Source: JBHHZI01 sp046757965
GTDB lineage: Bacteria > Acidobacteriota > Polarisedimenticolia > SMYD01
Direction of reading: 5' to 3'
Assembly: GCA_046757965.1 (NCBI GenBank)
Contig: JBHHZI010000004.1
Span: forward strand, 1 to 58,508
Length of the DNA stretch: 58,508 nt
This document shows, in pieces, positions 1-6,526 of the stretch; positions within the stretch are counted from its first letter, which is position 1; the number at the start of each line of letters is the position of its first letter. The notes under the pieces were generated by a model. It was not told where the DNA came from and did not search any database. It saw only the letters and a list, made by a program, of their open reading frames with translations. The position numbers were made by a program, and so were the translations under genes.

Positions 1-171
1 AATGAACCCATTCCGGCCCGCCTTTTCTCCTCGTCCCCGGTGTCCCATTCCGCTGCCGCTGGTCCTGCAGTGAGCCGCAGTGTGGCCCGGCAACGTCAGT
101 CCGGATAGCCTGGGCGGCCCGCCCGCCCCGGCCGGAGCCCGGCTCCCGGCCACCCAGGTACGGGATTGGAC

Positions 172-200
172 TTGCTGTTCTGGCCAGCCCGCCGTATCAT
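172..200 (+). promoter_or_regulatory. sigma70-type promoter for the thrombospondin-repeat protein
   Basis: TTGCTG at 172-177 and TATCAT at 195-200 are separated by 17 bases. Transcription would begin near 207, just ahead of a purine-rich ribosome site (about 213-220) and the ATG at 223. This argues against the longer reading frame that opens at 166, because that start would lie upstream of the transcript. The match is by eye only. The preceding bases 1-171 contain nothing I can support as a gene. Confidence 0.45.
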
Positions 201-222
201 TCCGGTCTCTTTCGGAGGGGGA

Positions 223-3024
223 ATGAGCAGAGGCTCCGCTCTGGCGATGGCGGCGTGTGCCCTCGTCCTGATCTGTCTGGCGTCGGTTCTCTCCGCCTCG
301 GCGGCAACCTTCACCGTGGCGCCCCGGCTGGACCAGGGGAGCTGCTCGGTGGCCCCGAGCGGCCTCTGCTGCCTGCCGGGCGACCCGAACAGCCCGTGCG
401 TCGAGGCCGATTTCTGCTCCATCACCGACGCGGTGACCTCCCTGACCGTGCAGGTCGGCGACACCGTCGTCGTCATGCCCGGCACCTACTTCGAGAACAT
501 CACCATGAAGAACGGCGTCAGCCTGCTTGGATCCGGCGAGGCGGTCACCATCATCGACGGGTGCCAGGCGGCGCCGGTGGTGACCTTCAACGCCAACGGC
601 AACTCCAGCACGGTCCTCTCCGGATTCACGGTGCGAAACGGCCGGGCCAACAAGGGCGGAGGCATCCTGTTCCTGCAGGCCGGCGCCTCCAGGACCCTGG
701 GGAACCAGGTGATCACCCGGAACATCATCGAGGACAACACGGCCTTCCAGACCGGGGGGATCTTCGGCATCGGCGGCGGGCTCTACCTGTACCGCCAGAG
801 CCCGACCATCACCAACAACGTGTTTCGCAACAACACCGCGGACCAGATCGGCGCCGGCCTGAGCCTCAGCTACACCGACGCGGTGGTGACCAACAACACC
901 ATCACGGGCAACACCGCGGTGGGCGGTTCGGGGCTGGCGCAGATCGGCGGCGGCGTCTACATGTACACCATCAAGGGAACCGCCCTGCTCTCCAACGATG
1001 TCATCCAGGGCAACACGGCCGGCTCGGGCGGGGGGATCTATCGCCTGCAGGACGGCACCTACACCGCCACGGTGACGGTGCGCAACTCGAGCTTCTTCGG
1101 CAATGCCGGCGGCGATTGCACCGGCCAGGATTGCACCGGCAATCTGTTCGCCGACGCCCAGTTCGTCGCCCCGCTCACCGGCGATCTGCGGCTGCAGTTC
1201 GGCTCGCCGGCCATCGATACGGGCAACGACACCGACGCGGCGGTCTCGAGTGTCGACCTGGTCGGCCAGGACCGGGTGCTCGACGGCGACGACAACGCCA
1301 CGGCCACGGTCGATCTGGGCGCCATCGAGCACTGCGAAAACGATCCCGATCTGGACACGGTCAACAACTGCACCGACAACTGTCGCACCGACAGCAATCC
1401 GCTGCAGGAGAACCTCGACGCCGACCGGTTCGGCGATGTCTGCGACAACTGTCCGGCGGACGTCAACGACGCGCAGACCGACACGGATGCCGACACGGTG
1501 GGTGATGTCTGCGACAACTGCCCGGTCGACGCCAACCAGACCCAGCAGGACACCGACGGCGACACGGTGGGCAACGCCTGCGACAACTGCCCGACCGTGG
1601 CCGACCCCACCCAGGCCGACGGCGACGGCGACACGGTGGGGGATGTCTGCGACAACTGTCCCGCCGTGTCCGACCCCACCCAGGCGGACGGCGACGCCGA
1701 TCTGGTGGGCGATGTCTGCGACAACTGCCCGGTGGATGCCAACGCCAACCAGTCGGACGTGGATGGCGACACGGTGGGCGATGTCTGCGACAACTGTCCC
1801 ACCGTGCCCAACACCAGCCAGGCGTTCACCGATGCCGACGCCGACACGGTCAACGACCTGTGTGACAACTGCCTCGGCGTGGCCAACACCGATCAGTCGG
1901 ATGTGGATGCCGACACGGTGGGGGATGTCTGCGACAACTGCCCGGCCGACGCCAACACGACGCAGACCGATACCGACCTCGATATGGTGGGGGATGTCTG
2001 CGACAACTGCCCGGTGGATGCCGACCCCACCCAGGCCGACACCGATCTCGACCAGGTGGGGGATGTCTGCGACAATTGTCCAGCCGCCGCCAACCCCTTG
2101 CAGGAGGACGCCGATGCCGATCTGACCGGCGATGCCTGCGATCCCTGCACCGACCCGGACGCCGACGGGTTCGGCAACCCCGGCCTGCCCGCCCAGACCT
2201 GCGGAGTCGACAACTGCCCGGCCCTCGCCAACCCGCTGCAGACGGACGGCGACCTCGACGGGGTGGGGGATGTCTGTGACAACTGTCCGGCCGACGCCAA
2301 TGCCAGCCAGCTCGACCCGGACGCCGACGGCCTCGGCAGCGCCTGCGACAACTGCCCGCTGGACAGCAACCTCCAGCAGACGGACGGGGATGCCGACGGC
2401 GTGGGCGATGTCTGTGACAACTGTCCGGCCGTATCCAACAGCCTCCAGGAAGATCCGGATGGCGACGGCATCGGCAGCGCCTGCGACAACTGCGCCGGCG
2501 TGGCCAACGTCTCCCAGGTGGACACTGACGGGGATGGGCTCGGCAATGCCTGCGACCTCGACGACGACAACGACACGGTCCCCGACGACGGCGACGGCGA
2601 CGGCCTGATCGAGACCACCGTCTGCCAGGGCACCAGGGTCGGCTGTGATGATTGCGCCTCTCTCGACGCCACCAACTGGGCCATTCCAGGTGATGTGCCG
2701 AACGTCCGCTGGGACACGGGCGGGACGGTGCTGCGCTGGGACGCGGTCGACGCCGGCACCTTCCCGCTCTACAGCATCCTGCGCGGCAAGCTCAGCGAGT
2801 TGCGCGCCGACGGCAACATTCTCCGGGCGGTCTGCCTCGACAAGGACCTGCCCGGCCAGCAGCGCACCGTGCTGCTGAATCCGCCCGCCGGCGATGGCCA
2901 CTACTACCTGCTCGGCGCCGAGTCCGGTTGCCGCACCTTCCCGGCCTGGGGATTCGACAGCACCGGCAGTACCGAGCGACTCAACCCCTCCTGCGACCTC
3001 ATCGGCCTGCCCCTGGCGCCGTGA
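223..3024 (+). CDS. secreted beta-helix and thrombospondin type 3 repeat protein
   Basis: A 933-aa exported protein. The start at 223 is preceded by TCGGAGGGGG and gives a normal signal peptide (hydrophobic core MAACALVLICLASVL, then SASA). Residues about 30-370 are rich in N, G and T with turns such as GSGEAVTIIDG and NNTITGNTA, typical of a right-handed parallel beta-helix of the pectate-lyase/CASH type. Residues about 380-780 hold about 16 units of roughly 23 aa with CDNCP plus DxDxDxVGD calcium-binding Asp ladders (thrombospondin type 3). The last 130 residues form a Cys-containing domain of the kind that ends many acidobacterial secreted proteins (YYLLGAESGC, GFDSTGS). It is probably calcium-stabilised at the cell surface, in adhesion or stalk-like display. 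No enzyme motif is evident and the role is unknown. Confidence 0.85.
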   Translation: MSRGSALAMAACALVLICLASVLSASAATFTVAPRLDQGSCSVAPSGLCCLPGDPNSPCVEADFCSITDAVTSLTVQVGDTVVVMPGTYFENITMKNGVSLLGSGEAVTIIDGCQAAPVVTFNANGNSSTVLSGFTVRNGRANKGGGILFLQAGASRTLGNQVITRNIIEDNTAFQTGGIFGIGGGLYLYRQSPTITNNVFRNNTADQIGAGLSLSYTDAVVTNNTITGNTAVGGSGLAQIGGGVYMYTIKGTALLSNDVIQGNTAGSGGGIYRLQDGTYTATVTVRNSSFFGNAGGDCTGQDCTGNLFADAQFVAPLTGDLRLQFGSPAIDTGNDTDAAVSSVDLVGQDRVLDGDDNATATVDLGAIEHCENDPDLDTVNNCTDNCRTDSNPLQENLDADRFGDVCDNCPADVNDAQTDTDADTVGDVCDNCPVDANQTQQDTDGDTVGNACDNCPTVADPTQADGDGDTVGDVCDNCPAVSDPTQADGDADLVGDVCDNCPVDANANQSDVDGDTVGDVCDNCPTVPNTSQAFTDADADTVNDLCDNCLGVANTDQSDVDADTVGDVCDNCPADANTTQTDTDLDMVGDVCDNCPVDADPTQADTDLDQVGDVCDNCPAAANPLQEDADADLTGDACDPCTDPDADGFGNPGLPAQTCGVDNCPALANPLQTDGDLDGVGDVCDNCPADANASQLDPDADGLGSACDNCPLDSNLQQTDGDADGVGDVCDNCPAVSNSLQEDPDGDGIGSACDNCAGVANVSQVDTDGDGLGNACDLDDDNDTVPDDGDGDGLIETTVCQGTRVGCDDCASLDATNWAIPGDVPNVRWDTGGTVLRWDAVDAGTFPLYSILRGKLSELRADGNILRAVCLDKDLPGQQRTVLLNPPAGDGHYYLLGAESGCRTFPAWGFDSTGSTERLNPSCDLIGLPLAP
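1369..2557 (+). repeat. about 69-bp tandem coding repeats (thrombospondin type 3 units)
   Basis: Within the gene at 223-3024 a period of about 69 bases recurs some 16 times. Each unit carries a near-identical core such as GATGTCTGCGACAACTG, followed by a more variable stretch encoding the Asp-rich calcium loop. Two units deviate: one is lengthened around 1801-1870 and one contains CDPC and an insertion around 2140-2210. Conservation at the DNA level points to recent duplication or ongoing gene conversion, so copy number may vary between strains and short-read assembly could collapse the array. Confidence 0.85.
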
Positions 3025-3114
3025 GGCGGCAAGGCGCCGGGTCGGGCGAAAAAATCGGCGGCGGATCTGAACGCTTGCCCCGGTTTCCCGGTATATCCCG
3101 GTGAGGAGCGATCG

Positions 3115-3741
3115 ATGACGCCCACCCGCCCATGCAGCAAGCAATCGACGAGCCGGCAGCAGCGGCGCCTGGCTCTCCTGGCCGGTGAGGAACTCTCGGG
3201 CACGCGCCGCCGGCGCCTCGAGGCCCACCTGGCCGGCTGTGTGGCCTGCACGCGGCTCCTCGCCGACCTGCGGGGCCTGCGGCGGCTGGCCGCCGGCTCG
3301 CTGGCCGAAGAGGCCGACAACGGCTTCCGGTCGGTCCGGGCCGCGGTCCGGCGGCAGGTGCGCACGGCACGGACGCCGGCGTCCAGCCGGCCGCTCCGTG
3401 TGGTCACGCCGCTCTGGTCCACCTGGGCCCCGGCGGCCGGCGTCCTGGCCGTGGCCGGGCTCCTGCTGATGGGCTGGGGCGGCGACCACCGCCGTGTCGC
3501 CGGAGATACGGTCGCGCGCCTGGCGGCAGACCAGATCACGCTGCACCTGTCCTCCATGAAGGACGGTCACAGCGCCCGGCTCACCGTGGCCGGCCCGGTG
3601 ACCGGCGTGCGGCGCGTGGCGGTGTCGTCGGTGTCGAGCGATTTCAACGGGGCGCGGGTGTTCGAGTTCGATGGCAGGAGCTGGACCGATCCCATGCCCG
3701 AACCACCGGCCGGCGCGGCTTTCTTCTACCGGGTGGACTGA
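3115..3741 (+). CDS. putative zinc-finger anti-sigma factor, single membrane span
   Basis: A 208-aa protein that starts after GGTGAGGAGCG. Residues about 15-60 contain HLAGCVACTRLL, the HxxxCxxC core of the anti-sigma zinc-finger (zf-HC2/ZAS) fold, within a helical region rich in Leu and Arg. One hydrophobic segment (AAGVLAVAGLLLMGWG, about 103-119) would anchor it, leaving a periplasmic tail of about 90 residues without a recognised fold. By family knowledge such proteins hold an ECF sigma factor at the membrane until a signal arrives. Unusually, no sigma-factor gene is adjacent; the neighbours encode secreted proteins. It could instead be a general zf-HC2 membrane protein. Confidence 0.6.
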   Translation: MTPTRPCSKQSTSRQQRRLALLAGEELSGTRRRRLEAHLAGCVACTRLLADLRGLRRLAAGSLAEEADNGFRSVRAAVRRQVRTARTPASSRPLRVVTPLWSTWAPAAGVLAVAGLLLMGWGGDHRRVAGDTVARLAADQITLHLSSMKDGHSARLTVAGPVTGVRRVAVSSVSSDFNGARVFEFDGRSWTDPMPEPPAGAAFFYRVD

Positions 3742-3773
3742 TGCGCAAGGCCGCCGGCAGAGCGAATTGTGGC

Positions 3774-3802
3774 TTGACAGTGCAGCGGCGGCCCCGTATA
3801 AA
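3774..3802 (+). promoter_or_regulatory. strong sigma70-type promoter for the 4039 gene
   Basis: A perfect TTGACA (3774-3779), a 17-base spacer and TATAAA (3797-3802) make this the best promoter match in the window. The start of transcription would fall near 3809, giving a leader of about 230 nt before the ATG at 4039. Leaders of this length usually carry regulation. Confidence 0.8.
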
Positions 3803-3946
3803 GGGTCTGTCCTTGCGCCATTCAGGGCAGGTGGGGGCATGATGGGCGTGATGAATGCCGTCCACCATGCGGAAGAGATGATTTCGCGGTCCGGGTTCGA
3901 GCCGTCCGGGAGGGCGGCCGGGGCGACGGGCCGGCAGAGGGGAACC

Positions 3947-3983
3947 GTTCTCGCACGAGGAGAACCATTTCCGATGGTTTTTT
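3947..3983 (+). promoter_or_regulatory. two mutually exclusive hairpins in the leader; possible attenuator
   Basis: GTTCTC (3947-3952) can pair with GAGAAC (3960-3965). A second stem, AACCAT (3963-3968) with ATGGTT (3974-3979), has a five-base loop and runs into six T residues (3978-3983). The stems share bases 3963-3965, so only one can form at a time. The second looks like a weak intrinsic terminator and the first like an anti-terminator. Runs of T are rare in this GC-rich sequence, which makes the placement notable. No known riboswitch core was recognised, and the second stem is weak (two C-G pairs). Confidence 0.35.
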
Positions 3984-4038
3984 CGATGATTTCTGGGGTT
4001 TCTGGTTTCGGGGTTCTGATGGAGGAGGAGGTCACGTC

Positions 4039-4668
4039 ATGAAGAGACATCGCATCGTAGCGCTTGCCGTCACCGGCGTCGCGGCGAGCCTGGTGGTCGG
4101 CACGCTGGTCATCGGCTCGAACATGGGCTTCAAGAAGAACCAGCCGCTCACCGCGGCCAACCAGGACCAGTGGGTGGCGGTGCCGTTTACCGGCCCGTAC
4201 GCCAACGCCGACGACCTGCTGAACCTCGTCCTGGGGGGAGACGGCACCATCACGCGGTTCATTCCGGGCATCCCGACGGGGTTCGACTTCTGGAACGGCA
4301 GTTCCGGCAACAACTTCGCCTTCGTGCCCGGCGAGGCGTACCAGTTCCGGCCGGGAAGCACCTCGGGCGGCACCAGCGCCATCATCGTCGGGGCGCACGA
4401 TCCGAACCAGACCATCCCGGTGGGTGGCTTCACGACCGGTGTCGACTACCTGGTCTCCCCGCCCTATCACACCACGGCGACGAACGCCGACGATCTGCTC
4501 GCCGACCTGCCCGGCCTGGCGACGGTGACCCGCCTGATTCCGGGCCCGACCTCCGCCTTCGACTTCTGGACCGGCAGCGCCGGCTACAACTTCGCCTACA
4601 CCATCGGCGATGGCGTCCTCATCCGGCCGGCCACCTCGTCCGCGGGCTACCTGCCGGCGCACTTCTGA
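4039..4668 (+). CDS. small secreted protein with two internal repeats (GSNMGFK family)
   Basis: A 209-aa exported protein behind a very strong ribosome site (GGAGGAGGAGG, 4021-4031). Residues 1-31 form a signal peptide (VAASLVVGTLVIGS) followed directly by NMGFKK. The mature part contains two copies of a unit of about 50 aa: the first has NADDLLNL, TRFIPG, FDFWNGSSGNNFAF and QFRP; the second has NADDLLAD, TRLIPG, FDFWTGSAGYNFAY and LIRP. There are no Cys residues and no recognised enzyme motif. The strong promoter plus strong ribosome site suggest an abundant secreted or periplasmic protein. Related proteins with a GSNMGFK start are, from memory, multi-copy in acidobacterial genomes; function unknown. 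Confidence 0.75.
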   Translation: MKRHRIVALAVTGVAASLVVGTLVIGSNMGFKKNQPLTAANQDQWVAVPFTGPYANADDLLNLVLGGDGTITRFIPGIPTGFDFWNGSSGNNFAFVPGEAYQFRPGSTSGGTSAIIVGAHDPNQTIPVGGFTTGVDYLVSPPYHTTATNADDLLADLPGLATVTRLIPGPTSAFDFWTGSAGYNFAYTIGDGVLIRPATSSAGYLPAHF

Positions 4669-4723
4669 TCCGGAGGGGGAGTTGTCGAGCGGTGCAGGAA
4701 TGAACTAACGTGACATCCGAACA

Positions 4724-4754
4724 GGCGCGGGGCCCGGTCACCGGGTCCCGCGCC
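4724..4754 (+). terminator. 14-bp GC-rich hairpin between two secreted-protein genes
   Basis: GGCGCGGGGCCCGG (4724-4737) pairs with CCGGGTCCCGCGCC (4741-4754) across a three-base TCA loop, with one G-U pair. It lies 55 bases after the 4039-4668 gene. There is no T run after it, so it may act as a transcript-end stabiliser or a partial terminator rather than a classic intrinsic terminator. It could also be a 5' leader element of the next gene. Confidence 0.45.
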
Positions 4755-4841
4755 CTCCAGCAGGCGGCCCGATTCTGGCAAAGACGGGACATGAGTGAAA
4801 CGAGACAATCGAGCACCGATTCTCTTCAGCAGGGGGAGACT

Positions 4842-6353
4842 GTGAGAAGATTCTTCAAGATTTCTGGCGGACTGATTCTGGTCCTCGCCATGGGCACCGG
4901 CCTGTCGTCGGCAACGTTACTCGAGCTGGTGGCGGGCAATCTCGACTTCGGCTCCGGCGGCGTGGCCAGCCCGTTCAGCTGCCCGGCGCTGAGCCTCCAG
5001 TGCCACGCCTTTTTTCGTGTCTACGGTGACCTGGATCCACGCCTGACCAACCAGGCGGCCGACCCGACGGCGGTGAGCGCCGACGGCTATCCCAACTTCG
5101 GCAAGAAGAAGGGCCGCTGGGTCGGGGACACGTTCAACACCGGGAACTACACAGCCATCAGCAACAACACAGATGCCTGCGAGGCCTGGTACGGCATCTG
5201 GGTGGCGGAGCTGAATGCCGAGACACCGGACTACCAGTCGTACTATGCCGCCTCCAGCACCATCGTGAACTTTAGCGAGGTGGGCAGCAAGAATTTCGCA
5301 GATTGCGTCGGCACGAACGAACTACAAATAGCCTGCCTCGGTGAGAACGGCAGCGCCGTCAACTCGTTCGCCAACACGCCGATCGGTGCGGTCACGCCGG
5401 TCGGCAACGGCTGGGAGCCGGTGCCGATCCCGGAGATCACCAACAGCTCCGTCGCCGCCGGAACGGTCGACCTGGCCTGGCCGGCGGTGGCCAATGCCAA
5501 CACTCCGAACCGACCCGGTGCCACCGGTGTCGCCTGCCCGTTCAATGCCACCTTCAACGACCTGACGGCGACCAGCGGGCCGAACCCGATCTGGGGCGTG
5601 CGCCTGTTCGTCTACAAGGTCGTGGCCGGGGCGGGCAACTCCCGCAGCCTGGCCAGCCTCGAGGGCGGCTCGGTCGATGCGGCCACGACGCTGTTCGACA
5701 TCATGCAGAACGGCCAGAGTGACCGGATGGCCTGCACCGGCGCCAGCGACTGCCCGGGCGTGCACGCGGTCAACTGCGTGGCCGGCGCCACCTCGAGTTG
5801 CCAGGGCACCGACTTCAGCCCGGCCGCCCAGGCGTTCCAGCTCACGGCGGCGGATGTCAATGCCGCCCTGGGCGCCGACGGCCCGCTGGGGTCGAGCGAG
5901 GCGGTGGTCTTCGTCACCAAGGTGCTGTTCCGGGGCTCCGTGCCCGGCTCCAACACCAACACCAGGACGGTGACCTTCACCAACCCGGGCGTGGTGTCGC
6001 TGTTCTCCACCAACTCCCAGCAGGTGTCGTTCTCCGCCCTGGTGGCCAGCGCCAGCTTCGGGCAGATCCGCATGCGCGGCACCCGCTTCGTGGAGCTGGG
6101 CTGGACGACGGTGGGTGATATCCGCAGCATGACGCTGCAGCGCTCCTTCGACGGCGTGACCTTCAGTGACGTGGCCAACATCCCGGCCACGCCCGGCCAG
6201 GACACCTACACCTTCACCGACAACCTGACGCGCACCCGCGGACGGACGCCGGCCCAGATCACCTACCGTCTCCTCTACGAGACGGCGACCGGCTCGGGCC
6301 AGACATTCGGTGTGGTGAGCACCTCTCCCCGGGGCCGCCGCACGCGCCGCTGA
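4842..6353 (+). CDS. secreted protein of unknown function with C-terminal FN3-like segment
   Basis: I place the start at GTG 4842, behind AGGGGGAG, because it puts the signal peptide (FKISGGLILVLAMGTGLSSA) at the N-terminus; the frame is open from 4710, and ATG 4791 is an alternative. The product is then 503 aa. The mature protein has Cys pairs at several points (for example FSCPALSLQC, CTGASDCPG and NCVAGATSSC), so it is probably oxidised outside the cytoplasm. The last 100 residues (RFVELGWTTVGDIRSMTLQRS, shortened here to its core LGWTTV and SFDGVTF) resemble a fibronectin-III-like module common at the ends of such proteins. No sorting signal or enzyme motif is seen. A strong terminator follows. 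Confidence 0.7.
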   Translation: MRRFFKISGGLILVLAMGTGLSSATLLELVAGNLDFGSGGVASPFSCPALSLQCHAFFRVYGDLDPRLTNQAADPTAVSADGYPNFGKKKGRWVGDTFNTGNYTAISNNTDACEAWYGIWVAELNAETPDYQSYYAASSTIVNFSEVGSKNFADCVGTNELQIACLGENGSAVNSFANTPIGAVTPVGNGWEPVPIPEITNSSVAAGTVDLAWPAVANANTPNRPGATGVACPFNATFNDLTATSGPNPIWGVRLFVYKVVAGAGNSRSLASLEGGSVDAATTLFDIMQNGQSDRMACTGASDCPGVHAVNCVAGATSSCQGTDFSPAAQAFQLTAADVNAALGADGPLGSSEAVVFVTKVLFRGSVPGSNTNTRTVTFTNPGVVSLFSTNSQQVSFSALVASASFGQIRMRGTRFVELGWTTVGDIRSMTLQRSFDGVTFSDVANIPATPGQDTYTFTDNLTRTRGRTPAQITYRLLYETATGSGQTFGVVSTSPRGRRTRR

Positions 6354-6395
6354 GCCGCGACCTCGTCGCACTCCGGATAACACAGAAAACCCCCG

Positions 6396-6436
6396 GAAGG
6401 CCACCGGCAGATGCCGGTGGCCTTCTTGTTTTTTTT
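6396..6436 (+). terminator. intrinsic terminator
   Basis: A perfect 13-bp stem (GAAGGCCACCGGC, 6396-6408, with GCCGGTGGCCTTC, 6413-6425) and AGAT loop are followed by TTGTTTTTTTT (6426-6436). It closes the secreted-protein region and is the clearest terminator in the window. Confidence 0.93.
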
Positions 6437-6508
6437 CCCGGACTCCTGGCACAGTGACTCCCGGCATGCAGGACGATGCGCCGTGGCGCCGGGGCCGGGC
6501 TGGCCCGA

Positions 6509-6517
6509 TGCTATGAT
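6509..6517 (+). promoter_or_regulatory. extended -10 promoter, likely leaderless start of the sulfatase gene
   Basis: TGC directly precedes TATGAT (6512-6517), the extended -10 form. No -35 is visible. The ATG at 6527 is only 9 bases beyond the box and has no ribosome site, so the transcript would begin at or within a few bases of the start codon. Confidence 0.5.
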
Positions 6518-6526
6518 GGCGCCTCG

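Noticed and set aside
1..222. Short reading frame from base 2 to 73 as the end of an upstream gene
   Set aside because: Only 23 codons, with no recognisable sequence; nothing else supports it.
3075..3097. TTGCCC and TATATC as a promoter before the anti-sigma-like gene
   Set aside because: The spacer is 11 bases, far below the workable 16-18.
3671..4042. 123-codon open frame crossing 3742-4038
   Set aside because: It contains the strongest promoter in the window and the attenuator-like leader, and lacks a ribosome site and any protein family resemblance.
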